A stretch of DNA of 64,000 nt from Thermoproteota archaeon (lineage in GTDB: Archaea; Thermoproteota; Thermoprotei_A; EX4484-217-1; JAPDJV01): the NCBI GenBank assembly GCA_029258925.1, contig JAPDJV010000004.1:1-64000 (forward strand), written 5' to 3'. The position numbers were made by a program, and so were the translations under genes. Below, one piece after another: positions 42,630 through 51,422 of the stretch. The notes under the pieces are model-generated. The model worked only from the letters and a program-made list of their open reading frames with translations, was not told the DNA's origin and did no database searches. How positions within the stretch are numbered: position 1 is the stretch's first letter; each line of letters opens with the position of its first letter.

Positions 42630-43877
42630 ATGATCCAGGGCTGGGAGAAGAAGGTTATTAGAGGGGATATTCAGAAGTTTAATGTGCCGTCGGGATGGCC
42701 GTTTGAACCAGGAGACTACAAGGTTGGAAACCCTTATCATCCAGCTGCTGTCGTGGTACCGTTGGGTTCGCCCAGACTGGAGTCTAAGGCTCTTGAATAC
42801 GGTTGTGCCATAGTTGGAAGATGTAGGACAGCTAACATAGGTATAGAGAAGCTTGTGTGCAATGTTGTGTCAAACCCTAATATAAGGTGGCTCGTGGTAG
42901 TAGGCCCGGAATCCGAGGGGCACCTCAGCGGGCAGGCAATAATCTCTCTTATTGAGAGAGGTGTTCACCCGGATACGAAGAAGATAATTGGAGCGAAGGG
43001 TCCTTCCGCTAGAATACCTAACATACCGATTGAAATTGTCGAGAGGTTTAGGAGGCAGGTTAGAGTAGTGGACATGCTGGGTGTTCTAGACGAAGATCTC
43101 TTGAAGGCTGTTTTAAGGGGGGTTGTTCAGGAGCCCTGGAATAAGGTTGAAGTAAAGGTTAAGGGTAAAAAGTATGTCCTGTACGATCCGGGAGCATACT
43201 TAGATGAGCCTCCAATAATAGTCTCACTGGAGAAACTTTTCTCAGTTAAGGGTGTGAGAGTAGAGTCGACGTCATATACTCAGACAACTATAATTGCCAG
43301 AAGCATAGGGGAAGCATACCCGTACATAGTTTGGCTATTGGATCACGGCTCATTTGTTGAATACGTTGACGAAAGGGGCTCCAGGGTAAGAGAACTTCTC
43401 AACATACTAATACATGTGAGGAAGCCTCTGGCCGAACCAATGGTTCCCAGAGAATACAATATCTTGTCAAGAAGCGAGCTGGAAGAATACGCTAAAACGT
43501 ATCTGAATCCAAGTAGGAGGGGCTTCGAGTACACTTATGGTGAGAGAATAGTGGCGTATCCTACTAGAGTAAACCAGCTAGAATACGTTGTCAAAAAGCT
43601 CTCAAACAACTACAATACTAGGAGAGCAGTTATTGTGACCTGGTATCCTCCTAAAGACACCGTGGTAGATGAAGTACCGTGTTTAACCACAATAATGTTC
43701 AATTGCAGGAATGGAGTACTACACGAAACAGCTGTTTTAAGGAGCAACGACATGATCAGAGCTTGGCCTGCAAACGCGTACGCCCTAGCGAAGCTCCTGA
43801 AATACGTGTCCCTAAAAATAGGTGTTGAACCGGGAACCCTCACCACTCTAAGTATAAGTGGCCACAAGTATCTCTAA
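42630..43877 (+). CDS. MtrA-like corrinoid domain fused to thymidylate synthase-like domain
   Basis: 415 residues. Residues about 20-165 follow MtrA, the corrinoid subunit of methyltransferase Mtr: GWPFEPGDYKVGNP, VVVPLGS, GPESEGHLSGQAIISLIERG with His98 at the cobalt-ligating position, and KKIIGAKGP. After a linker (about 170-240), residues about 250-415 are a ThyA-type domain: ARG pair at RRAVIVTWYP, catalytic Cys351 in VPCLTTIMF, RSNDMIRAWPANAYALA and the terminal SGHKYL. In archaea ThyA-like enzymes may use methylenetetrahydromethanopterin. The fusion suggests a link between corrinoid/methanopterin C1 flow and dTMP. Start could be GTG 42615 (leaderless) instead. Divergent from cofC. Confidence 0.82.
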   Translation: MIQGWEKKVIRGDIQKFNVPSGWPFEPGDYKVGNPYHPAAVVVPLGSPRLESKALEYGCAIVGRCRTANIGIEKLVCNVVSNPNIRWLVVVGPESEGHLSGQAIISLIERGVHPDTKKIIGAKGPSARIPNIPIEIVERFRRQVRVVDMLGVLDEDLLKAVLRGVVQEPWNKVEVKVKGKKYVLYDPGAYLDEPPIIVSLEKLFSVKGVRVESTSYTQTTIIARSIGEAYPYIVWLLDHGSFVEYVDERGSRVRELLNILIHVRKPLAEPMVPREYNILSRSELEEYAKTYLNPSRRGFEYTYGERIVAYPTRVNQLEYVVKKLSNNYNTRRAVIVTWYPPKDTVVDEVPCLTTIMFNCRNGVLHETAVLRSNDMIRAWPANAYALAKLLKYVSLKIGVEPGTLTTLSISGHKYL

Positions 43878-44172
43878 TGCAGACCTGTGATTCGATGGGA
43901 ACCACAGCTTATTTTAATAAATTCAAGTACGCTGAAACACCATGATCTAGGAGCACGAATGTGCCCATTGCGAAACATTTTCATCAAGTAATACTCTAAC
44001 TAAGGAGAACTTGTTGAGAGAGCAATCAACCCATATCTGCCATAACCGGGACTTCTTGTTGAAACTTCTAGAAGTCCAGATCCCTTAGCTTTAACATGTT
44101 TCAACTATGTGCAGCTTTTGCAGAAACACAGCTAGATTAAGAACAATGACTTGAAGACTTCAATTATCTCCG
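43878..44172. other. Intergenic stretch with one inverted repeat
   Basis: About 295 bases between convergent genes. GGACTTCT (44049-44056) pairs with AGAAGTCC (44070-44077), a possible hairpin downstream of the ECF gene. No T-run follows and no RNA gene is recognised. Confidence 0.4.
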
Positions 44173-44682
44173 TTATAATACTTTTGCCTTTCTAAGAGCC
44201 TCTGCAATTATCGATGCTAGGATGGCGTTCGACACTATGCTTAGTGTGACAGCTGGAAAAGATATGGCAATCCAGAACTCGACGAAGCCTGTTAACCCTT
44301 TACCAGTGTATACGGCTAGAACCAGAGCTATCGGAGTTGAAGTCGTGAAGTATCTGAGGCATTGTCCAACTATTATTGCTATTCCAGGCCTCATCTTCTT
44401 CAACAGCAAACATGTGATAACCCCCATGATCCCATCACCCAGTCCAGCGGGCATCTCTATTATTGCTTGCCCTGTCCAAATACTTGCTCCAACACCTTTA
44501 ATGACTCCCACCAAGAATACTAGGGGTGGAGGTAGCAGTATAGATGACACACTTATGGCTGTGCTCCCCAGATTAGGGTTTCCCAGAACCATTGGAACTC
44601 TTATGAAAGTCAGAGTTATTGCTAGAGCAGAGAAAAGTCCCGCTGCCGAAAGCATTCTAGTTAAATTCTTCAATTCTAACAC
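44173..44682 (-). CDS. ECF transporter S component
   Basis: 169-residue integral membrane protein with about five hydrophobic spans and the A-x-x-x-A type helix AGLFSALAITLTFIRVPMVLG at the start. The middle LVFLVGVIKGVGASIWTG and MPAGLGDGIMGVITCLLLKK fit substrate-binding S components of energy-coupling-factor importers for vitamins or metals. No EcfA/EcfT genes are adjacent, so it would share a common energising module. Substrate cannot be called; the gene ends a short unit facing the MtrA-ThyA gene. Confidence 0.7.
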   Translation of the reverse strand: MLELKNLTRMLSAAGLFSALAITLTFIRVPMVLGNPNLGSTAISVSSILLPPPLVFLVGVIKGVGASIWTGQAIIEMPAGLGDGIMGVITCLLLKKMRPGIAIIVGQCLRYFTTSTPIALVLAVYTGKGLTGFVEFWIAISFPAVTLSIVSNAILASIIAEALRKAKVL

Positions 44683-44778
44683 CTTAAATCATAATTGGGG
44701 AAGTTAAGATTTTAAATTTTTGAAATAAAAGCTTAAAGCATCGTATTTGAACCAAGAATTTAGGGAAGTAGAGTGAAA

Positions 44779-45282
44779 ATGAGTGAACTCAGGGAGATCC
44801 AGAGAAAGCTTGTTGACTTGGGTGTACCATTGGAGAAAGCGATTAGAGCTGTAATGTTGTCTCAACACGTTAAAATAATTGCTTTAAGAACGGTCAACGA
44901 CAAGGTTAGGGGGGCAACAATTCTGGTTCCTAGTCAGAGGATAGTTTTCAGAGGAGAAAGAGCTTCTAAAATAGCAGCACGCATGGCTCTGAACTCCTAT
45001 TTGAAACCGGTATCAATAGCTCCAGTAATAGTTGTTGGGTCAAGAGGTTTACCAGTATGGGAGGCAATACACAAGGTTGAGATAGGTTTCTACGGGGGGT
45101 ACTGTACTTGCCCAGACGCTGTTTTTAGGCAGAACAGAGCGTGTATCCACATTCTAGCCGCGGCAGTTAAGCTCGAAGTTGAAGGGATTCTTAGAATAGA
45201 AGACATGATGTGGCTTATAGAAGAAATAAAGAAAACATATGGGGAATATGTGGAGAGTGGGGAGAGCGAGGCCGGAGGATAG
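44779..45282 (+). CDS. SWIM zinc-finger protein
   Basis: 167 residues. The C-x-C-x(n)-C-x-H motif of SWIM zinc domains is seen in GGYCTCPDAVFRQNRACIHILAA (about 110-132). The N-terminal half (about 1-100) has LVPSQRIVFRGERASKIAARM and is not recognised. SWIM domains bind DNA or proteins, often in recombination partners or stand-alone archaeal proteins. Start ATG 44779; GTG 44773 is also in frame. Divergent from the ECF gene. Confidence 0.75.
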   Translation: MSELREIQRKLVDLGVPLEKAIRAVMLSQHVKIIALRTVNDKVRGATILVPSQRIVFRGERASKIAARMALNSYLKPVSIAPVIVVGSRGLPVWEAIHKVEIGFYGGYCTCPDAVFRQNRACIHILAAAVKLEVEGILRIEDMMWLIEEIKKTYGEYVESGESEAGG

Positions 45283-45376
45283 TTTCTTACAGATTCAGGT
45301 AATCTTTCGAAAATTCCTTTTAACAATACACTAGCATTCTACACTTACCAGTTTAGTCTAGTACTCTTAGTTGTTG

Positions 45377-46642
45377 TTACTCTTCCTTGCACCTTACACT
45401 TGGGGGTGTCCTACATATAATGGACGTTACTAGAGACGACCATAGGAGTCCTCCTAGAATAACTATTAAGGCTATCGTTGGATATATTTCCGCTCTTGGA
45501 AGACCGTATATTGCTGGAAGGAAGCTTACGACAGCTGTTGCAAGACCCTTAGGGCTAATATTCTTCAAAATTTCACTTTCAAGTGATCCAAGCTTCAAGG
45601 CTCTGCTTACGAGATCTCCTGAAAACCACCTTACTGCTTGAAGTGTGAATAGTAAGCCTGTGCTGAACAAGCATAGATACGGGCTTAAGTACACTGCTAG
45701 GCCTAGGAATACGAAGAAGAAAGATCTTATGAGGAAAGCTATCTCGCCGTGGAATTCTATGAGCTTCTCCTTGTTTATGTTGAGCGGCTTCTCGAGGTTA
45801 AGCATTTTGCTTACTGAAACAGAGTTGCCTAGCACTAGTCCATAGATTAATGCAGATATTACTCCAGCACCTGTCCCCCCAAACGCCTCTGCTATAATAT
45901 ATGTTGCAAACAGGTTTGCAACTGTCAGAAGGTAATCATATCTAGCTTCTCTTATCTTATTCAATATGAACAACCATATTAGCCCCATTACGAAGCCCAT
46001 TAGGAACCCTGTGCTAACAGTTGTTAGAAGAGATCTGGTTTGAAGCCATGAAGCTTTTCCCCCCATAACCATGAAGTTCACTATCATTATAGACGTAATA
46101 ATGCATATTGGGTCGGTTAGCACAGACTCCAATATTAGAACATCCTTTATTTCTCCAAGCTCAAAACCCTTCTTCTCTAATCTACCAAGAATCCCTGCTA
46201 GGGGGACGACACTTATCCCAGCTGCCATGGACGATAGGAGGAGTGCCTCCAGCGAGCTTAGAGCACCCAAATCCCCCATAATACCCAGTCTTGAAACATG
46301 GTATGCGTAAAGGCTTCCAAATAGGAGAGACAGCATGAAGGTTAGCAGAGCCAGACTTATGCTCTTAGGCATCTCATGTATGAACTTGTATAAGTCTATG
46401 TTTAACCCTGCGTCAAACAATATTATTGCTATAGCAATGCAGGTCATCATCGGAGTTAGTCTCATGAAAATATCATGTGGGTAAAAGCCTAAAACAGGCC
46501 CTATAACCACGCCTAGGAGCAGGAGCCATAGGACATCGGGTATACCTGTTTTCTCCTGCAAAGCGTGTCCAACGCTACCAACGATGATAGTGAAGCTAAC
46601 TAAACTTAATATGCTCAGCGGATCTATCATATCCATCATCAA
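45377..46642 (-). CDS. Cation:proton antiporter (CPA-type, NhaP-like)
   Basis: 421 residues, about 12 hydrophobic spans. Family segments: GVVIGPVLGFYP near the N-terminus, the IILFDAGLNIDL stretch (about 93-104), and LILESVLTDPICI (about 178-190), where ND/DP-type acidic residues bind the ion. Exchanges Na+ (or K+) for H+ across the cytoplasmic membrane. The C-terminal cytosolic tail is short. Single gene transcribed leftward. Confidence 0.85.
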   Translation of the reverse strand: MMMDMIDPLSILSLVSFTIIVGSVGHALQEKTGIPDVLWLLLLGVVIGPVLGFYPHDIFMRLTPMMTCIAIAIILFDAGLNIDLYKFIHEMPKSISLALLTFMLSLLFGSLYAYHVSRLGIMGDLGALSSLEALLLSSMAAGISVVPLAGILGRLEKKGFELGEIKDVLILESVLTDPICIITSIMIVNFMVMGGKASWLQTRSLLTTVSTGFLMGFVMGLIWLFILNKIREARYDYLLTVANLFATYIIAEAFGGTGAGVISALIYGLVLGNSVSVSKMLNLEKPLNINKEKLIEFHGEIAFLIRSFFFVFLGLAVYLSPYLCLFSTGLLFTLQAVRWFSGDLVSRALKLGSLESEILKNISPKGLATAVVSFLPAIYGLPRAEIYPTIALIVILGGLLWSSLVTSIICRTPPSVRCKEE

Positions 46643-46860
46643 CGTCTTTAAGTTTCATAGGAAAAGTTGAGTATATAAAATATTCCACTTTAAGACTTAG
46701 GGAAAGACAATTATTATACGAGGATTTTGATTTTAAGAACCCGTACGGCTTAACTCAGCATTATATCCTAAACCCGGCTAATGGAATTATTGGTTCAACT
46801 GTTCGAGGCTGCATGTTGCTCGAATAAATAACTTTGGTATTAGTGAACGATACATTTCAC

Positions 46861-46870
46861 CCTTAAATAC
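46861..46870 (+). promoter_or_regulatory. TATA box of the thioredoxin-like gene
   Basis: CCCTTAAATA, placed about 26 bases before GTG 46890; compatible with a leaderless transcript. Confidence 0.4.
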
Positions 46871-46889
46871 TCCTAACTAAAATAGTTCT

Positions 46890-47210
46890 GTGAAGCCAGA
46901 ATCTCTCTTATTGGCTGGAATAATATCTATGGTGATTCATGTGGTGTATATCGAAATAATAGGTTATGAAGGCGAGGAGGAGTTCGACGAGGCTAAACGG
47001 GTTGTCGTTGAAGCTGTTAACAGGCTTTCGCTAGAAGACGTTTTAATAATGGAGTATTCTCCAGACAGCTTTGAGGCTACAAGCAAGTACGGTATACTTC
47101 TCTCTCCAACGATATGTATTGATGGAACAGCAATGTTCATTGGAAGAGTTCCAAGTCTAAGCGAGGTAATTGATGCATTAATTAGGTCTACCATGATGCC
47201 ATATGTCTAA
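46890..47210 (+). CDS. Small thioredoxin-fold protein without CxxC
   Basis: 106 residues (93 if the internal ATG 46929 is used). The pattern YIEIIGYEGEEEFDEAKRVV, LIMEYSPDSFEATSKYGILLSP and TICIDGTAMFIGRVPSLSEV is that of the small archaeal thioredoxin-like redox proteins. The usual CxxC near the first helix is replaced by GYEGEE, so it cannot do dithiol chemistry; one Cys remains in the cis-Pro strand region. Convergent with nadE (6 bases between stops). Confidence 0.6.
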   Translation: MKPESLLLAGIISMVIHVVYIEIIGYEGEEEFDEAKRVVVEAVNRLSLEDVLIMEYSPDSFEATSKYGILLSPTICIDGTAMFIGRVPSLSEVIDALIRSTMMPYV

Positions 47211-47216
47211 CTACAA

Positions 47217-48101
47217 CTATGTTCCAAGAGCTTCCCGTATCCTATTAATTAGAGAATCATGATCATCTAGTCCAACTGTGAATCTATGGAGTTTTGGTAT
47301 TGGTGGAAGCCTCCTCTTATGCTCGCTTCTGAGAATCATTCTGAGGATAGTCTTACATTTGTCAACCGGTACTTTCGAAATCCTACACGCAGTCTCCAAA
47401 TCAAAACCTTTATCGACAAACAAGTACATGAACCTGTCGGCTTCATCATAAGTGAATCCAAGCTCCCTCTCAGCAAGCTGCCCCCTCCAAAGCCTCGGAC
47501 TACTAGGTTTCAATGCTATTTTCTCCGGGATACCTAAGTATAATGCGATTCTCCTAACCTGCGTCTTGTAGAGGTCTCCTATTGGCAGGAAATCTACTCC
47601 CCCATCACCGTACTTGGTGTAGTATCCCAGTAGGATCTCGGATTTATCTCCTGTACCGCAGACAACTCCCCTCATAATGTTTGCATGGTAATATAGTATG
47701 GTCATCCTTATTCTAGCAAGCATATTCCCCCAGGCAATCCTATCTCCTCCATTCTCCCCGAGCATGCTCTTGAATGATTCAAAAATGTTCTTAACATCTA
47801 TTAAACGGTATTCAACTCCAAGCCTCTTAGCTAAACCTACCGCGTCTTCAACATCTCCTTTAGGAGTTATTTCGGAATGGGGTAATATGAGAGCGTAGAC
47901 CATTTCCGGTCCAACAGCTCTAGAAAGCAATGCTAGTGTTGTAGATGAATCCACTCCACCGCTTAAACCAACAATTACCCTCTTAACTCCAGCACTCTCA
48001 ACAAATTCTCTTATGAAGCTAACAACTTTCTCAACAACACGGTCAAGTTTCGGAGTATAGAGTTCCAACAAAAGATTTGTGGACTCATTCAAGTACACCA
48101 C
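47217..48101 (-). CDS. nadE: NH3-dependent NAD+ synthetase
   Basis: Amidates nicotinic acid adenine dinucleotide to NAD+. 294 residues, no glutaminase domain. PP-loop LSGGVDSSTTLALL at about 45-58, CGTGDKSEILLGYYTKYGDGGVDFLPIGDLYKTQV (segments about 140-180), and PSSPRLWRGQLAERELG. Its substrate NaAD is also the substrate of LarB, so the NAD and NPN pathways compete for it in this organism (inference). Confidence 0.94.
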   Translation of the reverse strand: MVYLNESTNLLLELYTPKLDRVVEKVVSFIREFVESAGVKRVIVGLSGGVDSSTTLALLSRAVGPEMVYALILPHSEITPKGDVEDAVGLAKRLGVEYRLIDVKNIFESFKSMLGENGGDRIAWGNMLARIRMTILYYHANIMRGVVCGTGDKSEILLGYYTKYGDGGVDFLPIGDLYKTQVRRIALYLGIPEKIALKPSSPRLWRGQLAERELGFTYDEADRFMYLFVDKGFDLETACRISKVPVDKCKTILRMILRSEHKRRLPPIPKLHRFTVGLDDHDSLINRIREALGT

Positions 48102-48413
48102 CTAAAGTAAAGATCGTACCAAATACTTATTTGTTGAGCTATTATATGTTAGTTACCTGGTATTATCCGTCAATAATTATGTGATGGAGTTTCTCAGCCA
48201 TATACATCCTGAATGTTGTACTCATGCCCTCTATGGCAAGAATTTTGTCTACAGCATCATCACTCATATTTTCTAGATTACTCCTTAATTCGGTTCCAAG
48301 GACCTCACCTTTCACTTTAATATTGAATTGTACACTTATTAAAGTAATCCGTTTGACTATGTGAAAAATGTTTTAGCTCAAATTAATTGAATAGAACACT
48401 GTTCTAAAGGTTC
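48102..48413. other. Short intergenic region with a small minus-strand ORF
   Basis: 312 bases between nadE and the flavin reductase gene. The only coding candidate is the 50-codon frame listed separately. The left 60 bases include the nadE promoter. Confidence 0.4.
48163..48315 (-). CDS. Possible 50-residue small protein
   Basis: GTG 48315 opens a 50-codon frame with a natural composition (KGEVLGTELRSNLENMSDD, then DKILAIEGMSTTFRMYMAEK). A TTTAATAA stretch about 25 bases upstream could be a TATA box for a leaderless message. The reading frame stays open upstream for another 15 codons without a start. Unknown family; may also be a gene relic. Confidence 0.3.
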   Translation of the reverse strand: MKGEVLGTELRSNLENMSDDAVDKILAIEGMSTTFRMYMAEKLHHIIIDG

Positions 48414-48959
48414 TCAGTAGATTTCGTAGCTTGTTGTAGTAGTGTAGTGTGGTCCCCCCAAATGCATTATCGGCTTGAAGACCTTTGCGTCGAAAACGTC
48501 CACCCCTACGAAGAACTCTTTTTTAACAGCTGAACCGACTATTCTACCAATGAACAACGTGTGGTCCCCTGTTCTAATAGAGTTTTCAACTTCGCATTCA
48601 AGCCATGCAACACAATCTTCTATTAGAGGCAGACCTAGCCTCGAACCTCTCCTGATTTTCAGGCCAGAAATCTTTAGCTTGTCTTTGTCTCTACCTGAAA
48701 CAATCCCAAAAAACCTCACTTTCTCAAAAAGCTTTATATCCGGCACGTTCACCGCGAACATCTTTGTCTCTGAGATAAGTTTGTGAGTGTATCTCTCGGG
48801 GGATATTGAGACTGCTATTAGGGGCGGGTTGTGCGAAACCGGCATTGCCCATGCAGCGGTCATAGCATTACATTTGCCGTCAGCTCCACAAGCAGTTATT
48901 ATCACTGTTAGCTTTGGGTGAAGTAATCTTATGGGGTTTGAAGGCTCGACCAAGCTCAT
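48414..48959 (-). CDS. Flavin reductase-like FMN-binding split-barrel protein
   Basis: 181 residues with the flavin-reductase split-barrel layout: LTVIITACGADGKCNAMTAAWAMPVSHNPP (segments about 17-46), ISPERYTHKLISETKMFAVNVP, and DHTLFIGRIVGSAVK. Binds FMN and reduces it or serves as an electron carrier; some archaeal members are ferredoxin- or F420-related. Partner unknown. Single gene. Confidence 0.85.
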   Translation of the reverse strand: MSLVEPSNPIRLLHPKLTVIITACGADGKCNAMTAAWAMPVSHNPPLIAVSISPERYTHKLISETKMFAVNVPDIKLFEKVRFFGIVSGRDKDKLKISGLKIRRGSRLGLPLIEDCVAWLECEVENSIRTGDHTLFIGRIVGSAVKKEFFVGVDVFDAKVFKPIMHLGGPHYTTTTSYEIY

Positions 48960-49174
48960 TGTAGCTCACTTCATTCACTATAAATAACAAATTGTAATAT
49001 TTGTTTATCGCTCAGATGCAAAGACGTTCCGTATCTTAGTTCACATTCCATGAAGACTTTGAGAGGAGCTGCTCTGATAGTGTGGGGGCCCGATGATACG
49101 GCCCCAATGAGCCTAGAGGAACCTGAGGATGATGTGTACTAAGGCGTGTGCGGTCTCGTCAACTCTCACCAAAG

Positions 49175-50482
49175 TTAAACCTCTCTCCTAGAGATCTGTT
49201 CTCTGTATATCGATAGGTCGCCTGTGATAACGTACGATACTGCTGAAGCTGTCAGTGCTGGTACTAGGAACGTGTAGCCACCAGTTATTTCCACCACCAT
49301 TATTATAGCTGAGAGCGGCACTTTTGCGGCTCCCGAGAAGAACGAGGCCATACCTATGAGTGCATAGGCTGAGGGCTGCGACACCACATCTGGGAACAGG
49401 GAGGCAAATAGGCCTCCCAGTGTGCCCCCTATCATGGCCCCTATGTAGAGGGATGGAGCGTAGACTCCACCGCTGCCACCTGATCCTATAGTGAGCCCTG
49501 TGGCCACCATCTTCAGGAGTGCTAGGATGCCCATCAACTCCCACGGGCACTCGCCTTCCAGCGCGTCGGCCATGAGCTCGTAGCCCGGTCCTAGGATTTG
49601 AGGATAGCCTAGGCTTATGAGACCCAGTGCTAACGCGCCTATGAATGGCTTGAAGTGTGGTGGCAGTTTGAGGAGCTTGAAGGCTCTGTGAATGCCGTAG
49701 AATAGTCTAACGTAGAACATGCCGGTGACGCCTACGATTAATCCTAGGAGTAGGAATAGGGCTAGTTCAACGGGATTCCTGTAAGCGTACTCCGGGTGTG
49801 ATAGCAGCGGCTCCCAGCCCACTGCTGAACAGTATATTGAGTGAGCTATGACGCTACCCATGATGGAGGGCACTATGGCATCTACTTCCAAGTCCCTCCT
49901 GTAGAGGACCTCGACAGCGAACATGGCTGCTCCCAGCGGAGCCTTAAATATAGCTCCTATCCCGGCAGCTATCGAGGATACTACGAGCATCCTCCTATCC
50001 CTAACGTCAAGTCTAAGAAGACTGGCTAGGGTTGAGGCGAATGACGCCGTTATCTGAGCTATAGGTCCCTCCTTACCAGCACTACCACCGGACCCTATGG
50101 TTAGTGCTGACGCCACCATTTTCACGAGGCCCGTCCTAAACCTCATCATCGACCACTTCCTGTGGATAGCCCTGGTCACAGCGTCGGTGCCGTGTCCCTC
50201 AGCCTCGGGAGCCACCGTGTACACTATGAGTCCTGAGAGCAGGCCTCCAAGGCCCAGTGATGCCACTAGCCCGTAGGGATGCAGGTTTCTGAGAATGTTG
50301 AACAAGTTCTCGAGGATTGCTAATAGCGTGGTGAAGGCTAGAGCTGCTACACCACCTATAATGCCCGAGATGAGGCCGAACGCTACCCACTTCTCCAACT
50401 CCTTAAGTGTTCCAACCTTGAAGCCTAGGGAGAGCGCTAGGAACGTCAGCCTAAGCTTAAGCCTATGATATGCTCGGCCCAA
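49175..50482 (-). CDS. CLC-type chloride channel or Cl-/H+ antiporter
   Basis: 435 residues with about ten membrane spans and the CLC selectivity motifs: GSGGSAGKEGPIAQ (about 132-145; Glu in KEGP is the gating glutamate) and GSGGSGGVYAPSLYIGA (about 336-352). No CBS domains, unlike the second CLC gene at 54-56 kb. Divergent from a TrkA-type regulator gene 113 bases away, so anion and potassium handling may be co-controlled. Confidence 0.9.
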   Translation of the reverse strand: MGRAYHRLKLRLTFLALSLGFKVGTLKELEKWVAFGLISGIIGGVAALAFTTLLAILENLFNILRNLHPYGLVASLGLGGLLSGLIVYTVAPEAEGHGTDAVTRAIHRKWSMMRFRTGLVKMVASALTIGSGGSAGKEGPIAQITASFASTLASLLRLDVRDRRMLVVSSIAAGIGAIFKAPLGAAMFAVEVLYRRDLEVDAIVPSIMGSVIAHSIYCSAVGWEPLLSHPEYAYRNPVELALFLLLGLIVGVTGMFYVRLFYGIHRAFKLLKLPPHFKPFIGALALGLISLGYPQILGPGYELMADALEGECPWELMGILALLKMVATGLTIGSGGSGGVYAPSLYIGAMIGGTLGGLFASLFPDVVSQPSAYALIGMASFFSGAAKVPLSAIIMVVEITGGYTFLVPALTASAVSYVITGDLSIYREQISRREV

Positions 50483-50595
50483 CGCCTAACCCGTCCTAAC
50501 ACTCATTGTAATCATAACTCCCCCAAGCCTAATAAGCTCTATAGCCTAATACTGTTTAAGAGAATGCTGTAGGCTTCAGGTGGTGGTATCAAGAG

Positions 50596-51258
50596 ATGTA
50601 TATGTTAATAGTTGGCGGTGGTGGCATAGGTGAGGCCCTTACTAGCAGGGTGTTGAGAGAGTATAGGGGGATCAAGGTCACCTTGATAGACATCAAGGAC
50701 AAGGTTTGCGAGAGAATATCAAGAAGGTATCCAATGGTTAACGTGATCTGCGGGGACGCAACAGACCCCCACGTGCTCGAGGAAGCCGAGGTCTCGGAAG
50801 CGGACGTGTTCATAGCTGTCTCAGGAGACGACAAGGTTAACATAATGTCGGCGCTGCTAGCAAAGAAGTTGGATGCGAAGAAGATCATAGTGAGAGTAAA
50901 GAATACTGTTTACGAGGAGCTAGCCTACATGCTTGGCATAGAGTACGTGATAAATCCGGCTAAGAGCGCAGCAGCCCAAATAGACGCAATAATAAGGACG
51001 CCGGGACTTGTAGACCTCCTCGAGATAGCTAGGCGTGATGTCGAAATGTTCGAATTGAAGGTCGGCGAGGACTCCCAGTACGCTGGTAGGAGGCTTGCTG
51101 AGACACCACTATACTTAGACGACAACACTGCACCCGTGCTCATCTTCAGAGGGGGCGACATACTGTTGCCTAAGCCCCACATTAAGGTCGAGGTTGGCGA
51201 CAAGATACTCGTGGTGAGGAAGAAGAGCGGGCTATTAAGCCACATACTCTACAGGTAA
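50596..51258 (+). CDS. trkA: TrkA-type K+ transport regulator (RCK protein)
   Basis: 220 residues. TrkA-N Rossmann domain: MLIVGGGGIGEALTSRVL (residues 3-20) and GDATDPHVLEEAEVSEADVF (about 54-73). TrkA-C domain from about 145: FELKVGEDSQYAGRRLAETP, PHIKVEVGDKILVVRKKS. Regulates a K+ channel or symporter by binding NAD(H) or nucleotide. No Trk membrane subunit lies in this window. Confidence 0.88.
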   Translation: MYMLIVGGGGIGEALTSRVLREYRGIKVTLIDIKDKVCERISRRYPMVNVICGDATDPHVLEEAEVSEADVFIAVSGDDKVNIMSALLAKKLDAKKIIVRVKNTVYEELAYMLGIEYVINPAKSAAAQIDAIIRTPGLVDLLEIARRDVEMFELKVGEDSQYAGRRLAETPLYLDDNTAPVLIFRGGDILLPKPHIKVEVGDKILVVRKKSGLLSHILYR

Positions 51259-51422
51259 TACCAAGCAAGTGGACGGGGACGATGCTTGTCGAGCCTAGGT
51301 GGAGTGCCAATGGGTGTATGCTTGAAATAATCTAGGTAACGGAGGTACTGTGTTGCCACGTATAAGTCGCACTCGTTAAACAATAAGGGAATGAAAACGG
51401 TAAAAAGATGTTGCAGAATGTG

